From the NCBI RefSeq assembly GCF_014023275.1, contig NZ_CP054698.1:7339001-7403000 (forward strand): a DNA stretch of 64,000 nucleotides. Direction: 5' to 3'. Below, in pieces: positions 37,487 through 47,629 of this stretch; position 1 is the stretch's first letter, and every line of letters begins with the position of its first letter. Under the pieces are notes generated by a model. It saw only the letters and a list, made by a program, of their open reading frames with translations. It was not told the DNA's origin and ran no database searches. The position numbers were made by a program, and so were the translations under genes. The DNA is from Nostoc edaphicum CCNP1411 (lineage in GTDB: Bacteria > Cyanobacteriota > Cyanobacteriia > Cyanobacteriales > Nostocaceae).

Positions 37487-39865
37487 ATGGCAAATCGTTC
37501 ACGCAAGCTGACACCAAAAGCCTCTAAACAAAATAAACCTCATGCAGGTGCGATGAAACGCGTTGTTAAAAAACCCCAGAAAAAACTAAAACGGGGAAAT
37601 TGGTTGTCGTCAACAGTAGCGATACCTACGGTGGCAAGCTACGCAATTCTGTTAAGTAGTGCTAGTCTAATTATGGCTTTTGCCTGGATTAGCGTTCTCT
37701 TCATTTTCAATCCAGACCAGGTAAGCTGGCTAAATAAAATTTTACCTGCATGGGCACAAATCCCCCTTGGTAATCACGAACGCCCCCAAACTCTCGAACA
37801 AATTCAACTCGATTTGAGTAAAAAAAATCAAATATTTGGGGAAACTCTGCCTTTACATCAAGATGTGAAAAAATCATTTTTACTGCCAGTTTTTCAGCAG
37901 CGTGCTAATTGTCAATCTGATTGTGAAGAACTGGTGGAACTCAGGGTTTACGAGCGCTCAGAAGAGTTAGAGTTTAAATCTCAGTCAGAAAATTACTACT
38001 ATCTAGCGACTCAATTACCTATAACTGGCCCAGATGAATCCTTTGTGATTTCTCCCTTACTTGATGGAACATTAGAACCTCAAGATATTAATATTCCTCT
38101 ACCTTTAAATAAAGTACAACGTTTTGAAGGTGGGACACCATCACCAGGGGTTTGGTTTGATTTGCGGGGTCAACGCCAACAAGGAACTGGTGCGATCGCA
38201 TACGGTCACGTCGTATACTACAATCCAGAACGCACGAATTTATTACAAATGTTGTCTTGGACTAGTCCTAATGGACAATTTCCCAAATGGCAGCAGGTAA
38301 CTGGTGATGGTACAAAAGAGTTAGTTGTTGATCAAACTATAGGTTTAGAACCCCACTTACAGGTTTATCAAGTCAAGCCTCTGAAGTTATTCCTCAAACC
38401 AATTCAATTGGAGGAAATTACCCTCAAATCACCAGCTATCAAGGATTCTGCATACCAAAATGCCCTGTCAATTGCCCGTAGTGGACTGTGGACACCAGCC
38501 TTTGAATGGTTGAAGTCAATCAAAAAACAGCGCAAGGGAGTTTTACCAGAGGCGGCGCAAGCGCAAATGGATTTGATTCGTTTGCATTCCCAACTTACTA
38601 AAATCCAAGCCCAAAAAAATTGGGCAAGTCCTAGTCAAGAAGCACTAGCAGATTTGATTGATGGTCGCTGGGAGAAAGCTTTACAGGTGTTTGAAGCGTC
38701 ACCACATAATGCCCAAGAAATTGCCACCCTACTGAAAGCTGATGAAAAACGGTTGTGGAATCGCACAGCAGCGGCGTTGCGGGTGAACCCAAATAGACGA
38801 GAGGTGCAAGCTTGGTTCGCTTTGATTTTAGCAGTTCAGCGAGGAGAAGGACATGCTAATTCTTGGTTAAAGGCGCAACCAAAAATTACAAAAGATAATC
38901 TTGCTTATATTCAAAGTCTGTTAGCAAGACTCAATGCTGAGGGTACAAAGTCGCAAATATCCTCTACTCACCCTAGTCAGATTGTTGGTACAGTCCAACC
39001 AATCACTCAAGTTACTAACACCGACTGGCTGCAAACAAATTCCTCAGCAGATTTGAAACTCACAGATAACCAAGTTTGGTATCAGGTGGAGGTGAGTGCA
39101 TTTAATGACGGAAAACGCTGGCTAAATTTCCCTTTTGAGAATTTCAACTTACCCAAAACTGAGGCCGCTAAATTTTTGAGGAAAACTTTGGGAATCACTT
39201 CTGACCCTGAAATCCAGATTGTGGTCTGGTTACCAAATGGAGAACAACAAATTACTATAGCCGCTATCAAAGCGGTGCAACTACGGGGTAAAGTTTTGCG
39301 CCTATTAGCCGCTGGCCCAAAAATTCCAGATAATCAAAACAATGTTCTTCAACCAAAACCTTTAGCCCTGACTAATGCAGCACTAGAATGGGTGCAACCA
39401 TCTCCCATTACTCTACGGGAACTGTATCAACAAAATCCCCAAGGGGTGAAGGTAATGCTATCGAGTTTGTGGCAATCTTTACAGCAATCTGGTGAAGTTC
39501 CGGCTGGTGCTATTCCTAGCTTTGAACAGATGCAGGAAAAATTGGGTGACTGGCCTGTTCAAGTGATTGATTTAACAAATAACGCTCAACCAGAAATAAT
39601 ACTGACTATCTCACCAGAAGCAATAACATCCTTGAATGAGTCTACACCTGCAATTCAGGGGGAGAACACAGAGCAACGCCGTGACCGGACTATAATTTTA
39701 TCTGATGGGAATAAAGTCATTTACACTGATTTTACAGGAAATTACTTACAAAGACTCTCTGCGATCGCCAAGCTTTCAGGGGTGCAATCCTTAGCTTTGT
39801 TGGTAGAAAATGCTCATAACTACAGTTTGAAGCGCTGGTCAGAGAAAAATCAGCGCTTTGAATAG
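37487..39865 (+). CDS. Large membrane-anchored protein of unknown function
   Basis: A 792-residue protein I do not recognise. The first ~45 residues are strongly basic (MKRVVKKPQKKLKRGNW); one transmembrane helix follows (YAILLSSASLIMAFAWISVLF), so the large remainder is probably periplasmic. The middle (about 315-490) is helical and may contain TPR-like repeats (ALSIARSGLWTPAFEWLKSI, LADLIDGRWEKALQVFEAS). The C-terminal third has mixed alpha/beta sequence. No catalytic motif is seen. It is a single gene between repeat tracts; it looks like a conserved cyanobacterial protein. Confidence 0.75.
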   Translation: MANRSRKLTPKASKQNKPHAGAMKRVVKKPQKKLKRGNWLSSTVAIPTVASYAILLSSASLIMAFAWISVLFIFNPDQVSWLNKILPAWAQIPLGNHERPQTLEQIQLDLSKKNQIFGETLPLHQDVKKSFLLPVFQQRANCQSDCEELVELRVYERSEELEFKSQSENYYYLATQLPITGPDESFVISPLLDGTLEPQDINIPLPLNKVQRFEGGTPSPGVWFDLRGQRQQGTGAIAYGHVVYYNPERTNLLQMLSWTSPNGQFPKWQQVTGDGTKELVVDQTIGLEPHLQVYQVKPLKLFLKPIQLEEITLKSPAIKDSAYQNALSIARSGLWTPAFEWLKSIKKQRKGVLPEAAQAQMDLIRLHSQLTKIQAQKNWASPSQEALADLIDGRWEKALQVFEASPHNAQEIATLLKADEKRLWNRTAAALRVNPNRREVQAWFALILAVQRGEGHANSWLKAQPKITKDNLAYIQSLLARLNAEGTKSQISSTHPSQIVGTVQPITQVTNTDWLQTNSSADLKLTDNQVWYQVEVSAFNDGKRWLNFPFENFNLPKTEAAKFLRKTLGITSDPEIQIVVWLPNGEQQITIAAIKAVQLRGKVLRLLAAGPKIPDNQNNVLQPKPLALTNAALEWVQPSPITLRELYQQNPQGVKVMLSSLWQSLQQSGEVPAGAIPSFEQMQEKLGDWPVQVIDLTNNAQPEIILTISPEAITSLNESTPAIQGENTEQRRDRTIILSDGNKVIYTDFTGNYLQRLSAIAKLSGVQSLALLVENAHNYSLKRWSEKNQRFE

Positions 39866-39967
39866 CACCCGCCTTAGTAAAACTTACCCCTTACTCAAAT
39901 TTAAATTAGAGAGGGGAAAAGCGACGCCGAATAGCCCGTCGTAGACATCGCTATCTAGAAGACTAAC

Positions 39968-40159
39968 TTATTCTTTTTGGTTAGTTTCGGCTAGACGTTG
40001 GTGCTTCAGGTTTTCCAACTGCTGCAACAGAGAGTCTACCTCTGCCTGTAAATGCATCAATTTAGCTTGCTGATCGTCTTGATAGTAAGACTTGGTTAAC
40101 TTACTGACCCAGTTAGCCTGGGACTCGCGATCGGAAACATTAGATAAACAAGTAGGCAT
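39968..40159 (-). CDS. Small coiled-coil hypothetical protein (63 aa)
   Basis: The sequence MPTCLSNVSDRESQANWVSK is followed by a heptad-like helix (LMHLQAEVDSLLQQLENLKH). No family is recognised. It is convergent with the large membrane-anchored gene. Its composition looks like coding sequence rather than repeat, so a small real gene is likely. Confidence 0.5.
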   Translation of the reverse strand: MPTCLSNVSDRESQANWVSKLTKSYYQDDQQAKLMHLQAEVDSLLQQLENLKHQRLAETNQKE

Positions 40160-40909
40160 CGCTAATTAAATCCACAATTTAACTCACACCATTAGAAATA
40201 ATATAATAATGCTCTTTTCAGCTTTATTATATTATTGTATATTTTCAATCAATTACTCTAATGGATTTTAGGTTCAATCATAAGAGACGGTGATCATAAT
40301 GGCTGTGTTCCAAATAAAACATCGCCCCAAGTGTGTAAAGCTTCCATCCAGTGAGATGGTACTTAATTGATAGCCTGTCAATTATGCTTGTACGAATTAT
40401 TATCGCTGTTTTTGGTGAATTCACGCAAGAAATTATATGTAGACTCTATCAAGAATTACGCCAAATTATGAAAAACTCCATCGGTGGAGTTTTTGGGCAT
40501 GGGGAATGGGGAATAGGGCATGGGGCAAGGGAGAAAAAGAGAAGAGTTTTCCCCTCTGCTCCCCGCACCCCGCCCTTTTAACTTTCCGTAGGTTAAAAAT
40601 AAAAGTTTTATGAGTAATTACGTAACTACCAGATATTTACCGATCATCTTCATCCTGTGAGCATCCTCAAGCTAATTTGTTGAACCTAATGTCACCGTGG
40701 CGGTTATGATAAACTGACGTTCTAAATAAAATAAAAAATAGCAAGTGAAACGCCTGCACCACAAAAAATAATATTCTTAATGGAATTAAGGGACTCTTAA
40801 CTGGGAACTAGCAAAGAAAAATTCACTTTCTTCCTCTTCCCTATTCTGCACTTCCTGATCCCACCCTCTCTAAAATATCCAATCCTTACATTAAGAAATT
40901 TTAAATCCC
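40160..40909. other. Intergenic region with terminator-like hairpin and GGGGAAT repeat
   Basis: A hairpin AAAACTCCA-TCGG-TGGAGTTTT (40472-40493) is followed by GGCATGGGGAATGGGGAAT-type repeat to about 40580. The plus-strand frame 40351-40581 ends in this repeat and is not accepted. The promoter of the downstream threonine synthase should lie near 40800-40900. Confidence 0.5.
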
Positions 40910-42001
40910 GTGACTTTGAGCCTGTCTGTTGCTACATCTTATCGCCAACCCTGGCCCGGACTGATAGAAGCCTATCGCGAATATTTGCCTGTCAGCGAAA
41001 AAACACCGGTTGTCACTCTATTAGAGGGAAATACACCGCTAATACCAGTGCCAGCGATCGCAGAACGTATTGGCAGACAAGTTCGGGTTTTTGTAAAATA
41101 CGATGGTCTAAATCCTACCGGCAGCTTCAAAGACCGGGGGATGACTATGGCAATTTCCAAGGCCAAAGAAGCAGGGGCAAAAGCGGTAATTTGTGCCAGC
41201 ACCGGCAACACCTCAGCCGCCGCCGCCGCTTATGCGAGGCGTGGGGGCATGAATGCCTTTGTACTGATTCCCGACGGCTATGTGGCACTGGGCAAATTAG
41301 CTCAAGCGTTGCTGTACGGGGCAGAAGTATTGGCAATTAAAGGCAATTTTGACCAAGCGCTAGAAATTGTCCGCGAGATGGCCGAAACCTATCCAATCAC
41401 TTTGGTAAATTCGGTCAATCCCTACCGCCTAGAAGGGCAGAAAACAGCAGCCTTTGAAATCGTCGATGCGCTGGGTGATGCCCCAGACTGGCTGTGTATC
41501 CCGGTGGGCAATGCCGGAAATATCACAGCATATTGGATGGGATTTTGTCAATATCATCAAGCCAAAAAGTGCGATCGCTTACCCCGAATGATGGGATTCC
41601 AAGCCGCAGGTGCAGCTCCCTTGGTACATGGACAGCCAGTGGCGCATCCCGAAACCCTAGCGACAGCAATTCGCATTGGCAACCCCGCTAGTTGGGATTT
41701 AGCGATCGCAGCCCAAACCGCAAGTCAGGGAAATTTCCACGCCGTCACTGATGCAGAAATTCTCGACGCTTATCGACTTTTGGCAGCATCAGAAGGTATC
41801 TTCTGTGAACCCGCTAGCGCCGCTTCTGTAGCAGGTTTATTGCAGGTGAAAGACCAAATTCCCACAGGGGCGACAGTGGTTTGTGTCCTCACAGGCAATG
41901 GTCTTAAAGACCCAGATACAGCCATTAAACACAATCACAGTCAATTTAAACAGGGTATTGCAGCAGAATTGGGTGCAGTAGCTGAGGCAATGGGATTTTA
42001 A
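40910..42001 (+). CDS. thrC: Threonine synthase (short form)
   Basis: A 363-residue fold-type II PLP enzyme with a GTG start. The PLP lysine is in GSFKDRGM, the phosphate-binding loop is [13 protein letters not shown], and [10 protein letters not shown] lies near the C terminus. There is no zinc ribbon, unlike the copy at 14097. This is the form expected to make threonine from O-phosphohomoserine in cyanobacteria. It stands alone between repeat-containing gaps. Confidence 0.9.
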   Translation: MTLSLSVATSYRQPWPGLIEAYREYLPVSEKTPVVTLLEGNTPLIPVPAIAERIGRQVRVFVKYDGLNPTGSFKDRGMTMAISKAKEAGAKAVICASTGNTSAAAAAYARRGGMNAFVLIPDGYVALGKLAQALLYGAEVLAIKGNFDQALEIVREMAETYPITLVNSVNPYRLEGQKTAAFEIVDALGDAPDWLCIPVGNAGNITAYWMGFCQYHQAKKCDRLPRMMGFQAAGAAPLVHGQPVAHPETLATAIRIGNPASWDLAIAAQTASQGNFHAVTDAEILDAYRLLAASEGIFCEPASAASVAGLLQVKDQIPTGATVVCVLTGNGLKDPDTAIKHNHSQFKQGIAAELGAVAEAMGF

Positions 42002-42375
42002 GATTAACGTAAAGCGTTAGTGTTAGGTAACTCCAATACTTTTTGGTTAAGGGAGAAAGGGCAAAGGGAAAGGGTTTGAATTTACCTTTACCCTTTGCCC
42101 TTTAAACTTTATCCAGACCAAAAGAGACTTATGGTGTTGCATATCAGTTGCAATTAAGTATCTCACCGACATAATATTGGTTTGAAAAGTCAGGCACTTG
42201 TAAGGTCAGTACTACTGGATAAAGAGCAGGTTTCGCAAGTATTATCTGGATTTTGTACGAATTAATTATTGATCATATATTTTGCTGATCGCTACTCCTA
42301 ATTTTCTGACTTTATAAATTATTGGTTGTTTGCAATCTGCAAATTTTACCAGCATTAAAATACCAGGAATTTATC
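42002..42375. other. Intergenic region with AGGGCAAAGGG hairpin
   Basis: GGGCAAAGGGAAAGGG and CCTTTACCCTTTGCCCTTT (about 42058-42107) form an inverted repeat that could terminate thrC. Nothing else is evident. Confidence 0.5.
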
Positions 42376-43242
42376 ATGACAAGTCTTAAAGGTAAAACAG
42401 TACTTTTGACTGGTGCTTCGCGTGGATTAGGAGTATATATTGCTCGTACTTTGGCAAAAGAAAAAGCAACTGTAGTCAGCGTTTCTCGTTCAAAATCAGG
42501 GTTAGATCAAACATCTGATGAAATCAAAATAGTTGGCGGTAAAGGAATAAGTATTCCCTTTGACATCACAAACGTGACAGAATTTTCTACTCTAGTGCAT
42601 CAGATTAATAAATTGGTAGGCCCAGTTGATATTTTAATTAATAATGCTGCAATAATCATTTCTCGAACTTTTGTAGATTATTCTCTCGAAGAAATCCAGT
42701 CAGTAGTTACGACTAATTTACTTGCTCCTATGGAATTGACGCGTTTGTTACTGCCAAGTATGTTAGAACGCGGAACAGGACATATTGTTAATATTGCTTC
42801 TCTGGGCGGCAAAAAGGGAGTTGCTTACAACAGCATTTATTCTGCGAGTAAAGCTGGTTTGATTATGTGGAGTGATGCTGTGCGAGAAGAATTAGCTGGT
42901 ACTGGTGTAAATCTCTCAACGATCTGTCCGGGATATGTCAGTAGAGCCGGAATGACTGTTGATAGTGATTTAACAATTCCTAAGTTTGCAGGTATTTCCA
43001 TACCGACTGATGTGGCAAATGCAGTCATCAAAGCTATTAAGCAAAACCAGGCAGAGGTAATAGTCAATGGCGGTCTGCTTAACGAAAGTATGACTAAATT
43101 ATTGCTTGCAATTGGACAAATTTATCCCCCATTTGTAAATACAATTTATCGGTTGATTGGTATAGAAAAAGTGAATTCAAGGCGTAGAGAAAATTTGGAT
43201 ATTGGAATAAATCTGGGTTATGCAGAAATACCTAGGAAATAG
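42376..43242 (+). CDS. Short-chain dehydrogenase/reductase
   Basis: The frame opens at 42322, but ATG 42376 with AGGA nine bases upstream is preferred (288 residues). It is a classical SDR: TGASRGLG cofactor loop, ILINNAA, catalytic Ser in NIASLGG and YSASK. A C-terminal extension beyond the Rossmann fold (IYPPFVNTIYRLIGIEK) is present. Substrate is unknown; an oxidoreductase acting on a lipid or other alcohol/ketone is likely. It is convergent with the coiled-coil gene downstream. Confidence 0.88.
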   Translation: MTSLKGKTVLLTGASRGLGVYIARTLAKEKATVVSVSRSKSGLDQTSDEIKIVGGKGISIPFDITNVTEFSTLVHQINKLVGPVDILINNAAIIISRTFVDYSLEEIQSVVTTNLLAPMELTRLLLPSMLERGTGHIVNIASLGGKKGVAYNSIYSASKAGLIMWSDAVREELAGTGVNLSTICPGYVSRAGMTVDSDLTIPKFAGISIPTDVANAVIKAIKQNQAEVIVNGGLLNESMTKLLLAIGQIYPPFVNTIYRLIGIEKVNSRRRENLDIGINLGYAEIPRK

Positions 43243-43266
43243 AAGGGGTTCTATTTTTTTGTAATA

Positions 43267-43746
43267 CTACCCATCCCCTACTGTTTCTTTATCTCCTACT
43301 CCTAGCGATCGCTCGCGTGTCAAGCTATCAATAGCATCGCCCAAGGCAGTAGTAAGGCTATTGCGGGTTTGGGCGTGGTTATCTTGCTCAGTTTTCAAGG
43401 CTTGGAAAAAGCGATCGCGTTCTTTGATTACCGCGATGAGTTTAGCTTGCAAGTCCTCCACAGATTTTAGCTGTTCTATTTCTTCTTGGATAGCTGTAAC
43501 TGATGTCCCAGCAGCCAGTGTCTCTGCTTCAATACCCTTAAGTTTATGCAAATCTGCCTTGAGAGATGCGATCACCTGTTGGGATAATTGGGCATCTGTG
43601 CGGCGTTGTTCTGCTTCTGTGTTATAAAGCTGACGCCATTTTTGGGCACTTTCCCAAGCTGCATCGCGCTCGTGTTGCAACTCTGCCATCTGCTCTTTGA
43701 TTGCTTGGATTTCTGTCAACCACTGTTGTGTTAAATCTTGATTCAT
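43267..43746 (-). CDS. Coiled-coil hypothetical protein
   Basis: The frame can start at 43767, but those first seven residues come from a TGGTCATTAGTCAA repeat, so ATG 43746 (MNQDLTQQWLTEIQ) is chosen, giving 159 residues. The sequence is almost wholly helical and coiled (EQMAELQHERDAAWESAQKW). It ends near the repeat-free gap before the SDR stop. No function can be given; similar short coiled-coil proteins are common in cyanobacteria. Confidence 0.6.
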   Translation of the reverse strand: MNQDLTQQWLTEIQAIKEQMAELQHERDAAWESAQKWRQLYNTEAEQRRTDAQLSQQVIASLKADLHKLKGIEAETLAAGTSVTAIQEEIEQLKSVEDLQAKLIAVIKERDRFFQALKTEQDNHAQTRNSLTTALGDAIDSLTRERSLGVGDKETVGDG

Positions 43747-43749
43747 AAA

Positions 43750-43802
43750 TAAATAGTCAATGGTCATTAGTCAATGGTCATTAGTCAATGGTCATTAGTC
43801 AA
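43750..43802. repeat. TGGTCATTAGTCAA tandem repeat
   Basis: Three and a half units of AATGGTCATTAGTC are present. Confidence 0.85.
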
Positions 43803-43949
43803 GAGAGACGCGATTAATCGCGTCTGTACAAGAGTTAGGAACTCTCTCCCATTCCCCACTCGGTATTATTGCGGTAAAAAGATAGATGCGATCGCTACGC
43901 AAAATTTGGCAAAGTAGTTAAGAAACCTCATCAGTTTTAACTCTAAATC

Positions 43950-44849
43950 ATGCCAAAGCCTCGTTTTTTCCGCTTTTTTCGCCATCTCAATTGGCGCACG
44001 CTCAAAAAAACTTTTTCCCGGACAATGGAAAGACGACTTTTGGGACTCGCATCGGAAATCGCCTTCAATGCCATGCTATCGCTGTTTCCAGCAATTCTTG
44101 CGATCATCACAGCTATTGGCTTATTGGCAGAATCTTTACAAAACACCTTTAAACAACTGGCGATTTTACTAAGTCAAGTCCTACCTGAAGAAGCCTTGGT
44201 TCTGATTCGTGATTTTGCAACTACAGAAATTACCAATTCTAGAAATAGTGGTTTGTTTTCTCTGAGCTTTATATTAGCAATTTGGACTGCTTCTGGGGCG
44301 GTGAGTACTGCGATGACAGCCCTCGACCAAATCCATCATATTCCTCCAGAAAAGATCCGCCCCTTTTGGAAAGCCAAGCTAGTTTCTCTGGGATTAACAG
44401 TCGGTACTATGTTGCTTTTAGTATTGGCTTCTTTGTCAGTGTTTACCAGCGATTGGTTGTTGGGAATGGTAGTAAGCGGAAATGGTTCTTTGATGTTTTT
44501 GTTGCATCTTTGGCAACTGTTACGCTGGCCTTTAGCTTTAGGTATTGTTGCTGTCGCTTTTGGCTTTGTCTATCGCTATGGTCCAAGTGAGTGGAACCCA
44601 GGCACGCCAATGATGCCTGGAGCAATTTTAGCAGCTGTTTTTTGGGCGATGTTGTCTGCCATATTTCGGCTATATGTGGCGAATTTTGGCAATTATAATA
44701 AAGTGTATGGTGCTGTAGGGGCTGTGATAGTTTTAATGCTCTGGCTGTCGATGAGCGCTGCTGTTATGCTAATCGGCGATCAGTTGAATGTGACTGTGGG
44801 CGATGATATCCGCTTAAAAGCGCAGTCGCAATCTCACGAAAAATATTAA
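43950..44849 (+). CDS. YihY/BrkB-family inner-membrane protein
   Basis: A 299-residue polytopic protein with about six transmembrane helices (AMLSLFPAILAIITAIGLLA, LGLTVGTMLLLVLASLSVF, LALGIVAVAFGFVYRYGPSE, IVLMLWLSMSAAVMLIGDQL). The family pattern MLSLFPAI, IWTASGAVSTAMTALDQIH, and the ending LWLSMSAAVMLIGDQLN match YihY/BrkB. The family was once called RNase BN, wrongly; its function is not established, possibly transport. It is followed 87 bases later by a DUF4112 gene on the same strand. Confidence 0.88.
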   Translation: MPKPRFFRFFRHLNWRTLKKTFSRTMERRLLGLASEIAFNAMLSLFPAILAIITAIGLLAESLQNTFKQLAILLSQVLPEEALVLIRDFATTEITNSRNSGLFSLSFILAIWTASGAVSTAMTALDQIHHIPPEKIRPFWKAKLVSLGLTVGTMLLLVLASLSVFTSDWLLGMVVSGNGSLMFLLHLWQLLRWPLALGIVAVAFGFVYRYGPSEWNPGTPMMPGAILAAVFWAMLSAIFRLYVANFGNYNKVYGAVGAVIVLMLWLSMSAAVMLIGDQLNVTVGDDIRLKAQSQSHEKY

Positions 44850-44936
44850 TTAGTAAATCCCTGAGAAAATTTTTGCAAAAGCTCACTAGGGGAGTAAAAT
44901 GTCTAACGATTCAATACAAAGCTAGCGATCGCCTTC

Positions 44937-45443
44937 ATGCCTGATTCTCCGCCTCGATTTTCGATGATTGAACCTGATGCCAAAGCACCCACCTTAAAGC
45001 GCCTGCGTCAGTTAAGTCGGTTACTGGATAATGTTATTACCATTCCTGGCACAAAGATTGGTTTTGGTCTAGATCCAATTTTAGGACTCATACCGATTGG
45101 TGGTGATTTTTTGGGAGTGATGTTTTCTTGCTACATCATCCTAGAAGCAGCGCGACTAGGTGTATCTAGAGCCACTTTAGGTAAGATGGTTGTGAACGTG
45201 ATCATTGATGGCTTGGTAGGTACTGTCCCAGTTTTGGGAGACTTTTTTGATTTTGCTTGGAGAGCTAACACTAATAATATCAAGCTATTAGAAGAGTACT
45301 TAAAGTTTCCCAGCGAGCAAAAGAGTGCAGACAAGTGGTTTATCCTTGCTGTTTTGGCTGGATTGTTGCTAATCTCTATTGTTTTAGTAGCGTTGCCCGT
45401 GATACTAATTAGAATCCTGTGGAACGCCTTAACAGGCGGTTAA
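44937..45443 (+). CDS. DUF4112 family membrane protein
   Basis: A 168-residue protein. The segment LLDNVITIPGTKIGFGLDPI and the repeated-looking GLIPIGGDF / GTVPVLGDFFDFAWRAN are characteristic of DUF4112. One or two further helices lie at the C terminus (FILAVLAGLLLISIVLVALP). Function is unknown. It probably shares a transcript with the YihY-like gene. Confidence 0.85.
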   Translation: MPDSPPRFSMIEPDAKAPTLKRLRQLSRLLDNVITIPGTKIGFGLDPILGLIPIGGDFLGVMFSCYIILEAARLGVSRATLGKMVVNVIIDGLVGTVPVLGDFFDFAWRANTNNIKLLEEYLKFPSEQKSADKWFILAVLAGLLLISIVLVALPVILIRILWNALTGG

Positions 45444-45560
45444 AATAATTCGTAATTCGTAATGACGCTCTCTACGAGACGCTAAAAGCGAACGAATACT
45501 CGCTACCGCTACGCTAACGTAATTCGTAATTAGCGTTCGGTGAACGTCTTGTTAGTTGCT
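45444..45560. repeat. AATTCGTAAT and GCTACGCTAACG dispersed repeats
   Basis: AATTCGTAATTCGTAAT appears twice around a GACGCTCTCTACGAGACGC palindrome and TACCGCTACGCTAACG. This is typical repeat debris in this genome, and nothing coding is seen. Confidence 0.7.
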
Positions 45561-45607
45561 ATGCAACTTAAAACCCATAATTGCTTAAATCATTTATTGA
45601 TAACGGA

Positions 45608-46540
45608 ATGAAAGATTGGTGGCAAGCTACTTTTCCTAAAGGGCGGCAAAGTCTAACTATTACCGATGCTAAAGGCTATCCTGTACAAATTGCTTATGGC
45701 GAAAAAGGTAAAGGTAAACCGCTAATTTTATTACATGGCATGGGTAGTTGGAGCTATAATTGGCGCCACAGCATAGCACCATTATCTAAACATTACAGGG
45801 TAATTTGTTTTGATGCCAAAGGTTTTGGTTTTTCTGAAAAACCATCATTTCGTAGAGAACACAATGGTCATCAAGTTATTGAGTTTCAAAGAATTATTCA
45901 GGCATTATGTGATGAACCAGCGGTAATTGTGGCTGAATCTCTGGGGGGATTAGTTGCCCTTGCCCTTGCTCAAGAAAACCCAGAGTTAATCGGGCGGCTT
46001 GTAGTAGTAAATGTACCTGTTTTTGCAGAACAACTACCCCATTGGGCTATGTGGTTACTTGCCCAAACGCCTTTGGAAGTAATGCAAACAGTTGACTCTT
46101 TACGTCTGGCATATTTGTTTGCTCCTCTATTTAGAGAAATCATGGCAATAGAAAGACGTGGGGTATTATTTGATCCCTCAATCTTGACACAGGAAGATGT
46201 CTATTGGATAACTTACCCGTTCATTGAATTACCTGGTACGATCGCAAAAGTTGCCGAAGAGTTACAAATAGCAGCGCTAGAAATTGAGAATTGGCAAGCA
46301 AATAAGCCAAATATGCTCACCAAAATTCAAAATAAGCTGAGTGCAATTGAGTGTCCTACACTAGTTTTATGGGGTGAACAAGATAGTTGGTTTCCTGCTA
46401 GTCATGGTGAAAAATTGCATCGGCATATCCCCAATTCCAAATTACAGATTTTGTCTAACTGCTGTCATGATGCCTCAACTGGTGCTTTTGAGGTACTAAA
46501 TGCAGCGATTCTTAAGTTTTTACGAGAGACTAACTTCTAA
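45608..46540 (+). CDS. Alpha/beta-hydrolase
   Basis: ATG 45608 (MKDWWQATFPKG) is preferred over the in-frame TTG at 45581, giving 310 residues. Oxyanion loop LLHGMGSWSYNW, nucleophile elbow AESLGG with Ser, acidic residue in WGEQDSWFP, and His in CCHDASTGAF form a full triad. The cap domain is helical. It resembles the many cyanobacterial alpha/beta-fold hydrolases; the substrate cannot be named. It lies after a repeat-filled gap and is probably transcribed alone. Confidence 0.85.
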   Translation: MKDWWQATFPKGRQSLTITDAKGYPVQIAYGEKGKGKPLILLHGMGSWSYNWRHSIAPLSKHYRVICFDAKGFGFSEKPSFRREHNGHQVIEFQRIIQALCDEPAVIVAESLGGLVALALAQENPELIGRLVVVNVPVFAEQLPHWAMWLLAQTPLEVMQTVDSLRLAYLFAPLFREIMAIERRGVLFDPSILTQEDVYWITYPFIELPGTIAKVAEELQIAALEIENWQANKPNMLTKIQNKLSAIECPTLVLWGEQDSWFPASHGEKLHRHIPNSKLQILSNCCHDASTGAFEVLNAAILKFLRETNF

Positions 46541-46548
46541 AGAAGAAT

Positions 46549-46851
46549 TCAGAGGCAGAATTTTGAATTCAGTAATTTTTTAGTAGGGAATTCAAACCTA
46601 CTACTTTCTTGTTCACTAACTTCAATTCTGTTAGCGTTAGCGGGGCGTTTAGCACATTCTGAATTCTGAATTCTGACTCCTGACTCCTGACTCCTAAATT
46701 CTGTTCCGATAAAAAGAGAGTGAGAGGAAGCATATCCGTTAGCTTCAAACTCCCACTCTGCCATTTGCTGCTGAAGTGAACAGGAATGTATACAGACGTT
46801 GCCCGTAATTTGGGGGCTAATGCGTATTTCAACAACAACGTCCATACGCAT
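46549..46851 (-). CDS. Doubtful small ORF ending in dispersed repeat
   Basis: The first ~52 residues (MRMDVVVEIRISPQITGNVC, then QQQMAEWEFEANGYASSHS) have non-repetitive, protein-like composition. After residue 52 the frame runs into the GACTCCTGA/GAATTC repeat (RSQESGVRIQNSE), so the C terminus is repeat-derived. It may be a short hypothetical gene extended by the repeat or no gene at all. Confidence 0.3.
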   Translation of the reverse strand: MRMDVVVEIRISPQITGNVCIHSCSLQQQMAEWEFEANGYASSHSLFIGTEFRSQESGVRIQNSECAKRPANANRIEVSEQESSRFEFPTKKLLNSKFCL

Positions 46852-47264
46852 TTAATATTCCTGTCGCAGCAAATGCCAAACTTGATTATTGATATTTATT
46901 TACTGAGAAAAATACTCTGTAAATAATTGGTAGAGATAGTTTTTTATTTTTGTAAATCACTTAGTAAATAGTGTTTTACAAAAGGAATTTGCTTACGTGG
47001 TAGTCCCTGACAACAAAACCCTTGAAGTCGTTTATCTTCATACAATTTAACTTGGTTAATCAAAAGCTGGTTGCCATTTTGGCATGTTTTTAAATTTCCT
47101 AATTGCTCATATCTAACTTTTTAAAAGCAGTTAATCAGCTATGTGGCATTCAGGAGGATTTTCGGCGAACACCCTCCTGTCTTCTCTGATCAATCATTCA
47201 TATATAGCGGTTCTCATTTGTATGCAATACATTTTGACCTCTCTCCAAACCTCTCTCCTAAAAG

Positions 47265-47440
47265 GCTACCGTGTATACACAAGTCTGAAATAGCTGATTA
47301 ACCAAGGTTTTACCCCACCCTAACCCTCCCCTTGCAAAGGGGAGGGAACTAGATTTCTTTTTCCCCCCTTTGCAAGGGGGGATTAAGGGGGGTAAATCAA
47401 GGGTTTGGGCTTCATTACCAAGATGTGTGTACACCGTAGC
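47265..47440. mobile_element. 176-bp MITE with 17-bp imperfect terminal inverted repeats and 7-bp target duplication
   Basis: Ends GCTACCGTGTATACACA and TGTGTGTACACCGTAGC are inverted repeats with two differences. CTAAAAG occurs at both borders (47258-47264, 47441-47447). Removing the element and one copy restores the palindrome CCTCTCTCCTAAAAGGAGAG. The inside contains CCCTCCCCTTGCAAAGGGGA-type hairpins and no coding sequence. Confidence 0.75.
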
Positions 47441-47629
47441 CTAAAAGGAGAGAGGCTTTGAATCTTACTCCCCAACGCTAGTAGGGAAGGAGTTGGGGGT
47501 TAGGTCTGTATTCCACTCAACTGAGAAGCGCTATATAACAAGATTCCCAACTTCTTAGAGAAGTCGGGAATCTGAGCCAAGCTAATTGGCAAAAAGTGTT
47601 AATTTAACCGGGTTTTACTTACGGTAGTA

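Larger units (their letters stand above)
46541..47629. other. Long intergenic region with dispersed repeats and a MITE
   Basis: Contents in order: TTCTGAATTCTGACTCCTGA repeats (46556-46705); a minus-strand frame whose first ~50 codons might be real (next entry); AT-rich sequence without features to about 47215; the nested insertion at 47251-47460; and a hairpin ATTCCCAACTTCTTAGAGAA/TTCGGGAAT-like sequence near 47545-47575. Confidence 0.5.

Noticed and set aside
40351..40581. 76-codon frame before the second thrC
   Set aside because: Its last third is repeat sequence and a terminator-like hairpin lies inside it.
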